A DNA stretch of 64,000 nt from Chloroflexota bacterium. Its GTDB lineage: Bacteria; Chloroflexota; Anaerolineae; Anaerolineales; Anaerolineaceae. The translations under genes were made by a program, and so were the position numbers. The DNA is taken from assembly GCA_029561345.1 (NCBI GenBank), contig JAKQJC010000060.1, positions 1 through 64,000 of the forward strand. The letters run 5' to 3'. This document shows, piece after piece, positions 54,522 through 62,730 of this stretch; position 1 is the first letter of the stretch, and every line of letters begins with the position of its first letter. The notes under the pieces are model-generated. The model ran no database searches, was not told where the DNA came from, and worked only from the letters and a program-made list of their open reading frames with translations.

Positions 54522-55973
54522 TCAGGCTCCTGGTTTATCAAGTTTGAGCAGCCCGGCCAGGTATTCGCCTGTACGGCGGCCGGCGCTGCCATCCACATGG
54601 GTGCATTCACGAGCGATAAAGGCGGCCCGCTGTTCGCGGTCCACACTGGGGTCCTTCAGATACATGTTGAGGGCTTCGCGCAGTTCGGCTTCGGTGGTGG
54701 CCACGCGCCCGGCCCGCGCCTCGCGGAAGCGCTGGTGGGTGGGCCAGTTGCCAATTTGCGACAGCGGCAGGGAATATTTGCGCGGTGTGTTCCAGCCGCC
54801 GGGGGCGTCAATGCAGGCGCTGACAATCGGCCGGTCCTGCACGGCCGCCTCCACCACCATGGTGGAATAGACGGTGGTGAACACGTCGGAATAGGCCATC
54901 ATGGAAGCTTTTTCCGGCATATCTTCGCCGGAATAGTAGCCCAGCTCGCCGCCCAGCGGCACCGGTTCCACCAGGTGCACATGGGGCAGTTCGCGGGCCA
55001 GGCGGCGCATTTCATCGGCCTCCTTCTGGTAAAGCGGCACATTCCAGAAGTGGTTGGGGTGCAGGCGGATGAGCAGCTGCGCGGGTTCGGCCAGGGCGTC
55101 GCCGCTGACCAGCCGCGCCAGGGCTTCCACATCCTGCAAATTGGGCGAGAAGGAGACGAAACTGCAGGCAAACGAGATCAGTTTGCGCTGCGGATCGAGG
55201 TTGTGCAGGCGGAAATAGTCGTCACGCGGCATCAGCCATTCCTTGCGGAAATAACCATCATAGGAGGGAATGCCGCCAATGTGGACGCGCGCCGGATCCC
55301 AGTCGGAGCCCAAAACCAGTTCGTCTTTCTGGAGCTGCGACCAGCAGTTGATCCAATCCACACGCGCGCCAGGCAGGCTGTAGCTGGAGGGATTATCCCA
55401 GCCTACCACCACGGCCGCCGTGCGGATGCCGCGGGCATCGGTTTCGCGCAGCAGGTAGCGGTCAAAGCGCCAGCCGGGGGTGCTGGCCACCACCAGGTCG
55501 GGCTGGTATTGATCAAACAGATCGTCATAAATGTGGGTGATGTAGCGCTGCTGCGAGGCCACCAGCCGGCGGCGGATGCCCGGCGAGCGGCGCAGCAGGC
55601 CGATCATGCCCCAGGCCAGCGGCATGAACACGCGCCGGCGGTTCGATTCTTCCACCGCCACCTGGCGGATGTAGCTGTCCATGGCCTCGGTGTTGATGCG
55701 GTTGGAACTGCCCACGCGGCGCAGGAACTGCAGCCACCACTGGCGCTCGCGTTCCACCGTTTCACTGTAATGGCGTGCTTCGTGCAGGCGCAGCCCTTCC
55801 ACCGTCAGCCCCGGACGGCCAAAGCGGCGCGTGATCTGCTCTTTGAGGCTGTCGTCGGTCAGCACCACCACGTCCACGCCTGCATCCAGCAGGGTGGGCA
55901 CCACATCACTCTGCAAAAAATAAACCACTGCCAGGCCGTGATCGGCGCTGATAAAGATACGTTTTTTGTTCAA
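54522..55973 (-). CDS. Glycosyltransferase-like protein of capsule type, TTG start
   Basis: 483 residues. The best start is TTG at 55973: GGAG lies 7 bases before it, in the last codons of the upstream gene. The chain begins KKRIFISADHGLAVVYFLQS and has a GT-B-like organisation. The C-terminal half has LLIRLHPNHFW, a RxHP motif. An acidic helix region follows. It probably belongs to the KpsC/CDP-glycerol-transferase-like superfamily. Its function in the cluster is transfer of a sugar or phosphate polymer unit. Confidence 0.65.
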   Translation of the reverse strand: MNKKRIFISADHGLAVVYFLQSDVVPTLLDAGVDVVVLTDDSLKEQITRRFGRPGLTVEGLRLHEARHYSETVERERQWWLQFLRRVGSSNRINTEAMDSYIRQVAVEESNRRRVFMPLAWGMIGLLRRSPGIRRRLVASQQRYITHIYDDLFDQYQPDLVVASTPGWRFDRYLLRETDARGIRTAAVVVGWDNPSSYSLPGARVDWINCWSQLQKDELVLGSDWDPARVHIGGIPSYDGYFRKEWLMPRDDYFRLHNLDPQRKLISFACSFVSFSPNLQDVEALARLVSGDALAEPAQLLIRLHPNHFWNVPLYQKEADEMRRLARELPHVHLVEPVPLGGELGYYSGEDMPEKASMMAYSDVFTTVYSTMVVEAAVQDRPIVSACIDAPGGWNTPRKYSLPLSQIGNWPTHQRFREARAGRVATTEAELREALNMYLKDPSVDREQRAAFIARECTHVDGSAGRRTGEYLAGLLKLDKPGA

Positions 55974-55974
55974 A

Positions 55975-56934
55975 CTATTTCTCCACAAAATACCACCGGA
56001 AAATGGCGTCGTATAACCATAAGAAAGAACGTTTGACCGGGCCGAGCTGCAGGAAGCGGCGAGCCAGGCTGCTTTGCCGGGGCGGGGTGCTGGCCTTGCC
56101 GGCCCCCGGTACGTTGAGCAGGGTGTTGCTCATGTTCATCACCAGCGGGTCGGTGGGCATCAGGCGCAGGTAACCGGCGTCGTTCATGCGCTGGTCGAGC
56201 TGTTTCACCTGGCCCATCGGGCGGTCCATCTGGAAGGGTAAAAACTGCTTCAGCACGCTTTTGCGCGCCACAAACTGCCAGTGCGAGCCGCCCAGGAAGG
56301 CCGGAACCCCGTTGTAGGTCACCCGAATATCCTGGGTGGCTTCATAATGCTGACGAATCTCCGCCTCTTCCTGCCCCAGGCTGAGATCGAACTCCAGGAA
56401 GGTTTGCCAGGGAATGAACTGTCCCTGTTCCACCTGCACGCCGGGGGTGTTCCGCGCCCATTCCAGGCCGCGGCTGTAGTAGGCCGGCGGGGTGCGGAAA
56501 GGCCGGCTGGTGACCATGCCCACGTTGGGGTAGGTGTTGAGCAGTTCCAGCGAGCGCGTCAGCCAGCCGGGGTAAAACAGCACGTCGCTGTCGGCATAAG
56601 CCAGAAATTCACCCGGCGCGGCATCAAAGATGATATTCCAGGCGCCGCCCTTGCCCAGGTTCTTGCTGGAGAGCAGCAGGTATTGGATTTTTTCCTGGCG
56701 CTGGTAATCGAGCAGCACATCCTGCACTTCGGGGCAGCTGCCGTTATCGAAAATCATCAGGTCGTAGGGCTGGTCGGTGCTGTCCCACAGGCTTTTAAGG
56801 CACAGCTTCAGCACTTCCAGCGTTTCGGCATAGAAACCGCTGAGGGCGGGAATGTAGGTGAGCACAGCCAGGGTCACCGCTTCGGGGCGGGCCACCTGTT
56901 TGACAAATTTGGCGGGGTTTTGACCGATACGCAT
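55975..56934 (-). CDS. GT2-family glycosyltransferase
   Basis: 319 residues. LAVLTYIPALSGFYAETLEV starts the GT-A domain. FDNGSCPEV and FLAYADSDVLFYPGW contain the nucleotide and DxD-type motifs. A C-terminal helical part may contact the membrane. It is coupled to the following gene by a TTG start. AGGA lies before its ATG. Confidence 0.88.
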   Translation of the reverse strand: MRIGQNPAKFVKQVARPEAVTLAVLTYIPALSGFYAETLEVLKLCLKSLWDSTDQPYDLMIFDNGSCPEVQDVLLDYQRQEKIQYLLLSSKNLGKGGAWNIIFDAAPGEFLAYADSDVLFYPGWLTRSLELLNTYPNVGMVTSRPFRTPPAYYSRGLEWARNTPGVQVEQGQFIPWQTFLEFDLSLGQEEAEIRQHYEATQDIRVTYNGVPAFLGGSHWQFVARKSVLKQFLPFQMDRPMGQVKQLDQRMNDAGYLRLMPTDPLVMNMSNTLLNVPGAGKASTPPRQSSLARRFLQLGPVKRSFLWLYDAIFRWYFVEK

Positions 56935-56991
56935 AAATCAGGGTTCCTAAAAAGCCGTGTTCCGGTTTCGAACTGTTAATCTTACCACAGG

Positions 56992-57927
56992 TCAGCCGCG
57001 AATCCCGCGCCGCCACTGCGAAAAGGCCACCCGCGCCTCCCAATAGGCTTTGGTGGGGTGGAAAAGGGCGAAGGAAAGCTGGTGCAGCAGCGGCGCGCGC
57101 AGGGCAGTGATGGGGAAGGTTTCCATACTGCGCCAGAAGCGCGGCCACGAAAAGGGCAGGGCTTCCAGCCTGCCGCCGCGCAGCGCGCAGCTCACATCGG
57201 CCAGGGTGAACATGGTGCGTTTGCCGCCTGCCAGGCGCACGTTTTCACCCGATTCGGGCAGGCGGTAATGCGGCTGGCCGTTGGGCAGGTGGCTGTAATC
57301 GTGGTTCTGGTGCACAATGCGAATGCTGGGGGTGGCGTCGATGGCATCCCAGCCGCGGCGGCGTGCCTCGTAGATCATCCAGTTGTCCCAGCCAGCCCGG
57401 CCGATGGCAAAGCGCGGAATCTCCGTAAAGCAGGCGCGTGGAAAGACAAAATAATCGGAGCCGGCCGGCGGGTGCAGTTTGCCGTTTTCCTTCAGGCGGG
57501 CATCCAGGCTGGCTGCCCAGTCCGCGGTAAAATCGAGGCGCTCCGTCACTTCCAGGTCCCAGCGCTGGCCCACCAGCAAAAACTGCTTTGAGCAGGCCAG
57601 GGCCTGGCGCACTTTTTCGGTGAAATCGGGCAGCAGGAGGATATCGGCGTTGATATAGGCCAGCAGGGGCGACTGGTTGGCGCTGCGCCCCAGTTCAAAG
57701 ATCGAGTCGATGAGGGGGGTGCCGAGCTGATTGCGCTTCACCTGCGGCAGGTGCAGGGCGCCGGTTTCGCGGCAGGCTTCGGCCAGGCCTTCTTCTTCGC
57801 CCACCGCCACCACCTGCACCTCGTCCCCCAGCTGCTTCCACGATTGGAGCGCATTCCACTGGATGGTGGCAATGTGCGGGTTGGTGAACGGCTTGGGGGC
57901 CGTAAAGAGGGTCAGCAAGGGCGGCAT
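56992..57927 (-). CDS. GT-A-like glycosyltransferase family protein
   Basis: 311 residues. The N-terminus LLTLFTAPKPFTNPHIATIQ, NADILLLPDF (DxD-like) and GRAGWDNWMIYEA are typical of a family of putative glycosyltransferases from surface-glycan clusters. I cannot name the donor. GGAG precedes the ATG, which overlaps the stop of the SpsF-like gene. Confidence 0.65.
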   Translation of the reverse strand: MPPLLTLFTAPKPFTNPHIATIQWNALQSWKQLGDEVQVVAVGEEEGLAEACRETGALHLPQVKRNQLGTPLIDSIFELGRSANQSPLLAYINADILLLPDFTEKVRQALACSKQFLLVGQRWDLEVTERLDFTADWAASLDARLKENGKLHPPAGSDYFVFPRACFTEIPRFAIGRAGWDNWMIYEARRRGWDAIDATPSIRIVHQNHDYSHLPNGQPHYRLPESGENVRLAGGKRTMFTLADVSCALRGGRLEALPFSWPRFWRSMETFPITALRAPLLHQLSFALFHPTKAYWEARVAFSQWRRGIRG

Positions 57928-58712
57928 CAGTTGATCTCCGTTTTCTTCCAGGCGCGCTCATCCACATCCAGATAGGTTTTGTGGTGCGCGCCGGTGTTGG
58001 CGCGGGCGGCTTCGTCGCGCTGGCAAAAATCCAGCACTTCGAGCCACGAGAAATCGTCGCGCCCGCCAAAATGCTCGAAAATGCGCCGCAGCACGGCGTA
58101 ATCTTCGGGGGTGTCGAGGGTCCAGCGCAGTTTGCCGTAATCGGGCTGGTGGTGCAGCTGCAGCACCTTGAAGCGCCCCGGTTCATCATAAAAGAAGGGC
58201 ATCACATGTTCGCGCTGGTAGGGCTTGCTGGCCTCGCGCCAGGCCTGTTCCAGCCCGCTGGCATGGATCACTTCGGTATCCAGACCAATGGGGTATGAGC
58301 GGGTGAATGGCGGCGGCAGACGGTTGCAGGCAAAATCGGCGCCGCTGGCCTCAAATTCGGCCACCACATGGTCAATCTCGCCGGGGTCAATGGCGGGGCA
58401 GTCAGCGGTCAGGCGCACAATGGTCCCGGCGCGGAACAGGCGCGCCGCCTGGGTGTAGCGGTCCAGCACATCGTGCAGGCTGCCGCGGAAGAAGGGCAGG
58501 CCGTGCTTCAGGCAGAAGGCTTCCAGGGGATCATCGCTGGGGTCGCTGGTGGTCAGCACCACCACCTGGCCGGCGCAGTGCGCGCGCCGCGCGCGGCGCA
58601 CCTGGCGCAGCAGGGCCGGCATGCCGGCCAGGTCCAGCAGCACCTTGCCGGGCAAACGGCTGGAGCTGAGGCGGGCCTGAATAAAAATGGTTGCCTGATG
58701 ATGTTCTGACAT
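57927..58712 (-). CDS. SpsF-like cytidylyltransferase
   Basis: 261 residues. FIQARLSSSRLPGKVLLDL is the SpsF/NeuA-like N-terminal motif. RLTADCPAIDP and GLDTEVIH also fit the SpsF family, which is named from Bacillus spore coat polysaccharide genes. It is the third cytidylyltransferase-like protein of the cluster and lies near the second NeuB/SpsE-type synthase, matching an SpsE-SpsF pairing. AGGA precedes the ATG. Confidence 0.88.
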   Translation of the reverse strand: MSEHHQATIFIQARLSSSRLPGKVLLDLAGMPALLRQVRRARRAHCAGQVVVLTTSDPSDDPLEAFCLKHGLPFFRGSLHDVLDRYTQAARLFRAGTIVRLTADCPAIDPGEIDHVVAEFEASGADFACNRLPPPFTRSYPIGLDTEVIHASGLEQAWREASKPYQREHVMPFFYDEPGRFKVLQLHHQPDYGKLRWTLDTPEDYAVLRRIFEHFGGRDDFSWLEVLDFCQRDEAARANTGAHHKTYLDVDERAWKKTEIN

Positions 58713-58721
58713 AAGTTCCTG

Positions 58722-59837
58722 TTAACGGCGCGCCGCGCGGGCCATCTCATAGGCCTGCAGGAGCACCTTGAAGTTTTTATTCCAATCAGCGCGCGCCTCA
58801 GCCAGCGCGCGGGCGGCGCTGCGCATTCCGACCAGGCGGGCTGGGTCTGCGGCTGCCTGCAGCAGGCCGGCAGCCAGGGCTGCCGTATCGCCATCGGGGA
58901 AGAGCCAGCCCTGCGCGCCGGGGGTGATCCATTCGAGGTTGCCGGGAATATCCGACACCAGAACGGGCAGCCCCGAGGCCAGGGCCTCCATCAGTGAAAC
59001 CGATGAACCGTCGCTGTGCGAGGCGCTGACATAAAGATCGGCGGCTTTGTAATAATCTGGCAGGTGGGTCTGGCTGACCTGCCCGCCAAAGTGAACGCGG
59101 TCCACCAGCCCGGCGTGCAGCACCATTTCGTGCAGCAGGGCTGCCTGCGAGCCTGCGCCCAGCAGCAGCAGGCGCAGGTCTGGATTCTGGCGGCTGGCCT
59201 GGATGAAGGCCCGCACCACACCCTCGACGCCGTAGAGCGGTTCCCACGAGCGCAGTGAAAGAATGACAAAGTTTTCTTCCCAGCCCAGGCGGGCGCGCAG
59301 CGCCGAAGGCTCAGCGCCGGGCGCAAAACGCTGCAAATCCACGCCCCAGGGAAAGAGGGCCACCTTTTCAGCCGGAAAGCCGAAGCTGCCCGCCTTGCGG
59401 CGCACGGCATCGCAGTCGCCCACCAGCACATCCGAGCGGCTGAGGGTGAAGCGCGTGGCCCAGCGCCAGGCGCGGCTGTGGTCGGCGTCACGCAGCAAAT
59501 CGGAGCCCCACGACATGCTCACCAGCGGGCGAAAACCCGCCAGGGCCGCCAGAAAGGCGCAGGTTTGCAGCGGGCCGGCGTGAATCACATCTGGCTGCAC
59601 TTCGCGGATCACGCGCTGCAGGTCCAGCAGCAGGGCGGGGCCGTCCTGCAGACGGGCCGGGCGCGAACCGCCGCGCCAGGGCAGCAGGGTGATTTGCGGG
59701 GGCAGGGCGCGGTCTTCCAGCTGCGGGCCGCGCCGCTCCAGCCGCAGCAGCGAAACAGTGTGTTCCGTCTGGCTGAGGGCCGTCAGGAAGCGCTGATCGT
59801 GCGGGGTGTGGTCTCTGGTAAAGTACAGAACGCGCAT
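58722..59837 (-). CDS. GT4-family glycosyltransferase
   Basis: 371 residues, two Rossmann domains of GT-B type. The N-terminal half includes DVIHAGPLQTCAFLAAL; the C-terminal half has YYKAADLYVSASHSDGSSVS followed by the EALASGLPVLVSD signature with the catalytic Glu. It starts on the last base of the NeuB-like gene's stop (TAATG). A retaining transferase using a nucleotide sugar, it probably builds the glycan backbone. Confidence 0.93.
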   Translation of the reverse strand: MRVLYFTRDHTPHDQRFLTALSQTEHTVSLLRLERRGPQLEDRALPPQITLLPWRGGSRPARLQDGPALLLDLQRVIREVQPDVIHAGPLQTCAFLAALAGFRPLVSMSWGSDLLRDADHSRAWRWATRFTLSRSDVLVGDCDAVRRKAGSFGFPAEKVALFPWGVDLQRFAPGAEPSALRARLGWEENFVILSLRSWEPLYGVEGVVRAFIQASRQNPDLRLLLLGAGSQAALLHEMVLHAGLVDRVHFGGQVSQTHLPDYYKAADLYVSASHSDGSSVSLMEALASGLPVLVSDIPGNLEWITPGAQGWLFPDGDTAALAAGLLQAAADPARLVGMRSAARALAEARADWNKNFKVLLQAYEMARAARR

Positions 59838-60910
59838 TAATCCGCGTCGGTGAGCTGGGTCCAGCGCAGTTCCTGGCCGGCCTCAAGGTTGATCATGGTT
59901 TTCTTGCCGATCACCAGGTCTATCTCATGGGGCATCACGGCGCCGCGGGGAGCCGGGCGCAGCACATCGATCATCTCGCGGGTGAACACCTCGCCAGCCT
60001 TGATCGGCCGGGCAGCGCGCAGGCAGCGGCGCTGCACCACCACCGTGTCGCGCTCATTGCCGGCCACGAATTTATCGGCCGAGCCCAGGGCGCGTTCCAG
60101 GCGGCGGGTGGCTTCCACCATTGCCGCCCAGGCTTTGGGATCCAGCGAGAAGCGGTGATCGGGGCCTTCGCGTTTGGTGCTGTCGGTGAAGTGCTTTTCA
60201 ATGGCGCAGGCGCCCATGGCCACCGCGCCCAGCACGGTCTCGTGCCCGGGGGTGTGGTCTGAAAGGCCCAGCAGCACCTGCGGGAACATCGAGCGGTAGG
60301 TGTTGATCACGCGCAGGTGAATGTGATCGAAGTTTTCGAGGCTGGCGGTGTAGTTGGTGTTGCACTGCATCAGCACCAGCTGGGGGTTGATAGCCAGGAT
60401 GGTGTGCACGGCGCGCTGCACCTCTCCGATGGTCGAAGCGCCGGTGGCCAGCAGCACCGGCTTGCCCTTGCGGGCCATGGCTTCGAGGGCTTCCAGCCAG
60501 GTGATTTCGCCCGAGCCGATCTTGTAAGCCGGCACGTAGGGATCCAACATATCCACGGCGTCGAAATCGTAGGGTGATGAGAAGTAGTCAATGCCCACTT
60601 CGTCGCAGGTGGCCTTTAATTCGGGGGTCCATTCAAAGGGCACCGTGGCGCTCTGATAAACTTCCACCACCGATTTTTTCCAGGCGGCCTGGTGCGAAAG
60701 CTGGCCGCCCAGGTGGCTGAAGCCGTAATCAGAGACGATCTGGCGGGCGCGAAAGTTCTGGAACTTGGCGGCATCGGCGCCGGCCTCTTTGGCCAGGCGG
60801 ATGAGGCGCTTGGCGCGTTTCAGACTGCCGTCATGGTTGGCGGCAATATCGGCAATGAAATAGGTCGGGTGACCTTCACCCAGAATATGAGAACCGATTT
60901 TGATGTCCAT
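59837..60910 (-). CDS. NeuB/SpsE-type nonulosonate synthase with SAF domain
   Basis: 357 residues. The TIM barrel motifs (IADIAANHDGSLKRAKRL, DAAKFQNFRA, SSPYDFDAVD, ATGASTIGEV, GLSDHTPGHETVLGAVA, EKHFTDST) lead to a C-terminal SAF domain (ARPIKAGEVFTREMIDVLRP). It has full NeuB length, unlike the synthase at 50619. It condenses PEP with a sugar to make a nonulosonic acid. The AANHDGS form is seen in SpsE-like and legionaminate-type enzymes. Start with AGGTAAGG. Confidence 0.93.
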   Translation of the reverse strand: MDIKIGSHILGEGHPTYFIADIAANHDGSLKRAKRLIRLAKEAGADAAKFQNFRARQIVSDYGFSHLGGQLSHQAAWKKSVVEVYQSATVPFEWTPELKATCDEVGIDYFSSPYDFDAVDMLDPYVPAYKIGSGEITWLEALEAMARKGKPVLLATGASTIGEVQRAVHTILAINPQLVLMQCNTNYTASLENFDHIHLRVINTYRSMFPQVLLGLSDHTPGHETVLGAVAMGACAIEKHFTDSTKREGPDHRFSLDPKAWAAMVEATRRLERALGSADKFVAGNERDTVVVQRRCLRAARPIKAGEVFTREMIDVLRPAPRGAVMPHEIDLVIGKKTMINLEAGQELRWTQLTDAD

Positions 60911-60926
60911 CCTTACCTCGCAATCT

Positions 60927-61877
60927 TCATGAACCGGGTTGGTTGAATGCCCGCAGGGTTTCAGGGTAGCCCTCGCGGTAGAGCCGGGTAAAGCGTTCCA
61001 TGCCAGAAGCCAGGCCCGGCGGCGGCCCGCCCAGGGTACGGGCGAGCTTTTCGGTATTCAGGCACATGTTGGGCGAACGGCGCGCCACCAGGCCGCCGGT
61101 TTCCGCCGTCACAGGGGTGATCAGGTTTTCGTCCAGGTCAAAGGCGCGGGCCACGGCCACGCCAAAGGCATATTTGCTGAGGCACTCGCTGCCCACCACA
61201 TGGTAAATGCCGCCTGCGTGCAGGTCGAGCAGGCGCAGCAGAATGCCGGCCAGGTCATTCACCAGCATGGGGCAGAAGAAGACATCCGTGAAGCCTTTCA
61301 CCTGCCGTTTGCCAGAAAGGTTGTTAAAGAACCATTCGGCCAGGCTGCGCTGCCCGCTCAGGCTCCAGCCGTAGAAGTTGACCCGCGCCACCAGGGCGTC
61401 GGGATGGGCTTCGAGCACGGCTTTTTCAGCTTCGGCCTTGGTGCGCGCGTAAATGCTGAGCGGCGAAACCGGGTCGGTTTCCAGGTAATTGCAGCTGGCG
61501 CCGTTGAACACCGCATCGGTGGATATGTGCACAAAGGGGATATGGCGGCGGGCTGTTTCGGCAGCCAGGCGGCCGGGCGTTTCGGTGTTCAGACGCTGGG
61601 CCAGGTCGGGCTGGCTTTCGCACACCTCAAGGTTGGCCAGGGCGGCGCAGTGCACCACGGCGTTGGGGCGCAGCTCGTCCAGCAGGGGGTGAATGACGGA
61701 CAGGTCCGTCAGGTCGCAGGCGCGCACCGCGAAGGGGGTGTTTTGCAGGGTGCGGCTGTTGGCCAGTCCCACCACTTCGCGGCCCTGTTTCACGGCTTCG
61801 AGGGCCAGGTTAATTCCCAACAGCCCGCTCACGCCCGTAATCAGGATGCGCTGCGGCACCGGTTTATTGGCTGTCAT
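60927..61877 (-). CDS. RmlD-like sugar nucleotide reductase (SDR)
   Basis: 316 residues. The start at 61877 overlaps the methyltransferase end by 14 bases; the frame open to 61949 has no better site. ILITGVSGLLG is the glycine motif, and STDAVFNG and YARTKAEAE (Tyr-x3-Lys) are typical of dTDP-4-dehydrorhamnose reductase. The substrate may be a deoxysugar or another nucleotide sugar; RmlABC are not seen in this window. Confidence 0.88.
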   Translation of the reverse strand: MTANKPVPQRILITGVSGLLGINLALEAVKQGREVVGLANSRTLQNTPFAVRACDLTDLSVIHPLLDELRPNAVVHCAALANLEVCESQPDLAQRLNTETPGRLAAETARRHIPFVHISTDAVFNGASCNYLETDPVSPLSIYARTKAEAEKAVLEAHPDALVARVNFYGWSLSGQRSLAEWFFNNLSGKRQVKGFTDVFFCPMLVNDLAGILLRLLDLHAGGIYHVVGSECLSKYAFGVAVARAFDLDENLITPVTAETGGLVARRSPNMCLNTEKLARTLGGPPPGLASGMERFTRLYREGYPETLRAFNQPGS

Positions 61878-62730
61878 TGCTGCCTCGGCGGAGAATGATG
61901 AGCGGGTACTGCCCTTTTTCGCCAAAGAAGCGCGGGAAGCGCTCTTCAAGCCAGTAAAGCAGGCGCAGCCAATATTTACCGCCCAGCCAGGGGTGGATCA
62001 TTGCGCGCAGGAAGCGCACATTGACGCTGCGCCAGACGCGCACATCGTAATCCATGCGCCCGCCGAGGGTCTTTTCCAGCCAGGCCGGGTCAAATTTGTG
62101 AATGTAGGTGCCGGTGGGTTTGGCAGCAGCGGCGGCTTTTTTGGCCGGTGCTTTGCGGCCGCGCAAACGGGCGGCCAGGCCCTGCACGCTTTCCATCAGG
62201 CTCATCATCCAGCCTGCGGCGCGCATCAGCGGCGAATCAGTCCAGCCGTTGACAATGGCGGCGCTGGAACCGGGGGTCAGCACACGGTAAAGCTCATCAT
62301 AGGCCGGTTTGTGGTCTTCAGGGGGCAGGTGGTGCAGGGTGTGCAGCGAAACCACGCCGTCAAAGGTCTCTGATTTGAACGGCAGGTGGGCCACATCGGC
62401 CACCACATACAGACCTTTTTCGCCCAGGCGGGTGCGGGCTTCCTGCAGGGCCACAATGGAAATATCGGCGCACACGCGGTAGGTGTAATTTTTTGAGTAG
62501 GTCAGGTATTCGGCGTATTGCACCGGTCCGGAACCGGCATCCAGCAGCATGTGCCCTGAGGGGCGGATGTGCCGGCCCACGCGCAGGTGGCAGCGGTGGA
62601 TATATTCATGCGCCACCGGACGCAGATCTTCATAGCGGGCGTTCTGGTAATAGCCGTCGCCTTCCACCTGCCAGCCAATTTCATCGTAGAACTGGCGCAC
62701 ATTTTGTTTGACTTCAGAAGAATCAGGCAT
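61864..62730 (-). CDS. Class I SAM-dependent methyltransferase
   Basis: 288 residues. ATG 62730 overlaps the upstream stop (TGATG) and is preferred. MLLDAGSGPVQYAEY is motif I, and VVSLHTLHHLPPEDH is motif IV. A basic Lys/Ala-rich stretch (GRKAPAKKAAAAAK) interrupts the C-terminal half. A methylated sugar in the glycan is the likely product. It could also act on a lipid carrier. Confidence 0.9.
   Translation of the reverse strand: MPDSSEVKQNVRQFYDEIGWQVEGDGYYQNARYEDLRPVAHEYIHRCHLRVGRHIRPSGHMLLDAGSGPVQYAEYLTYSKNYTYRVCADISIVALQEARTRLGEKGLYVVADVAHLPFKSETFDGVVSLHTLHHLPPEDHKPAYDELYRVLTPGSSAAIVNGWTDSPLMRAAGWMMSLMESVQGLAARLRGRKAPAKKAAAAAKPTGTYIHKFDPAWLEKTLGGRMDYDVRVWRSVNVRFLRAMIHPWLGGKYWLRLLYWLEERFPRFFGEKGQYPLIILRRGSNDSQ

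Noticed and set aside
54468..56036. Plus-strand open frame opposite the TTG-start glycosyltransferase
   Set aside because: The minus-strand gene has a GT-B layout and proper gene overlaps. The plus frame has no recognisable feature.
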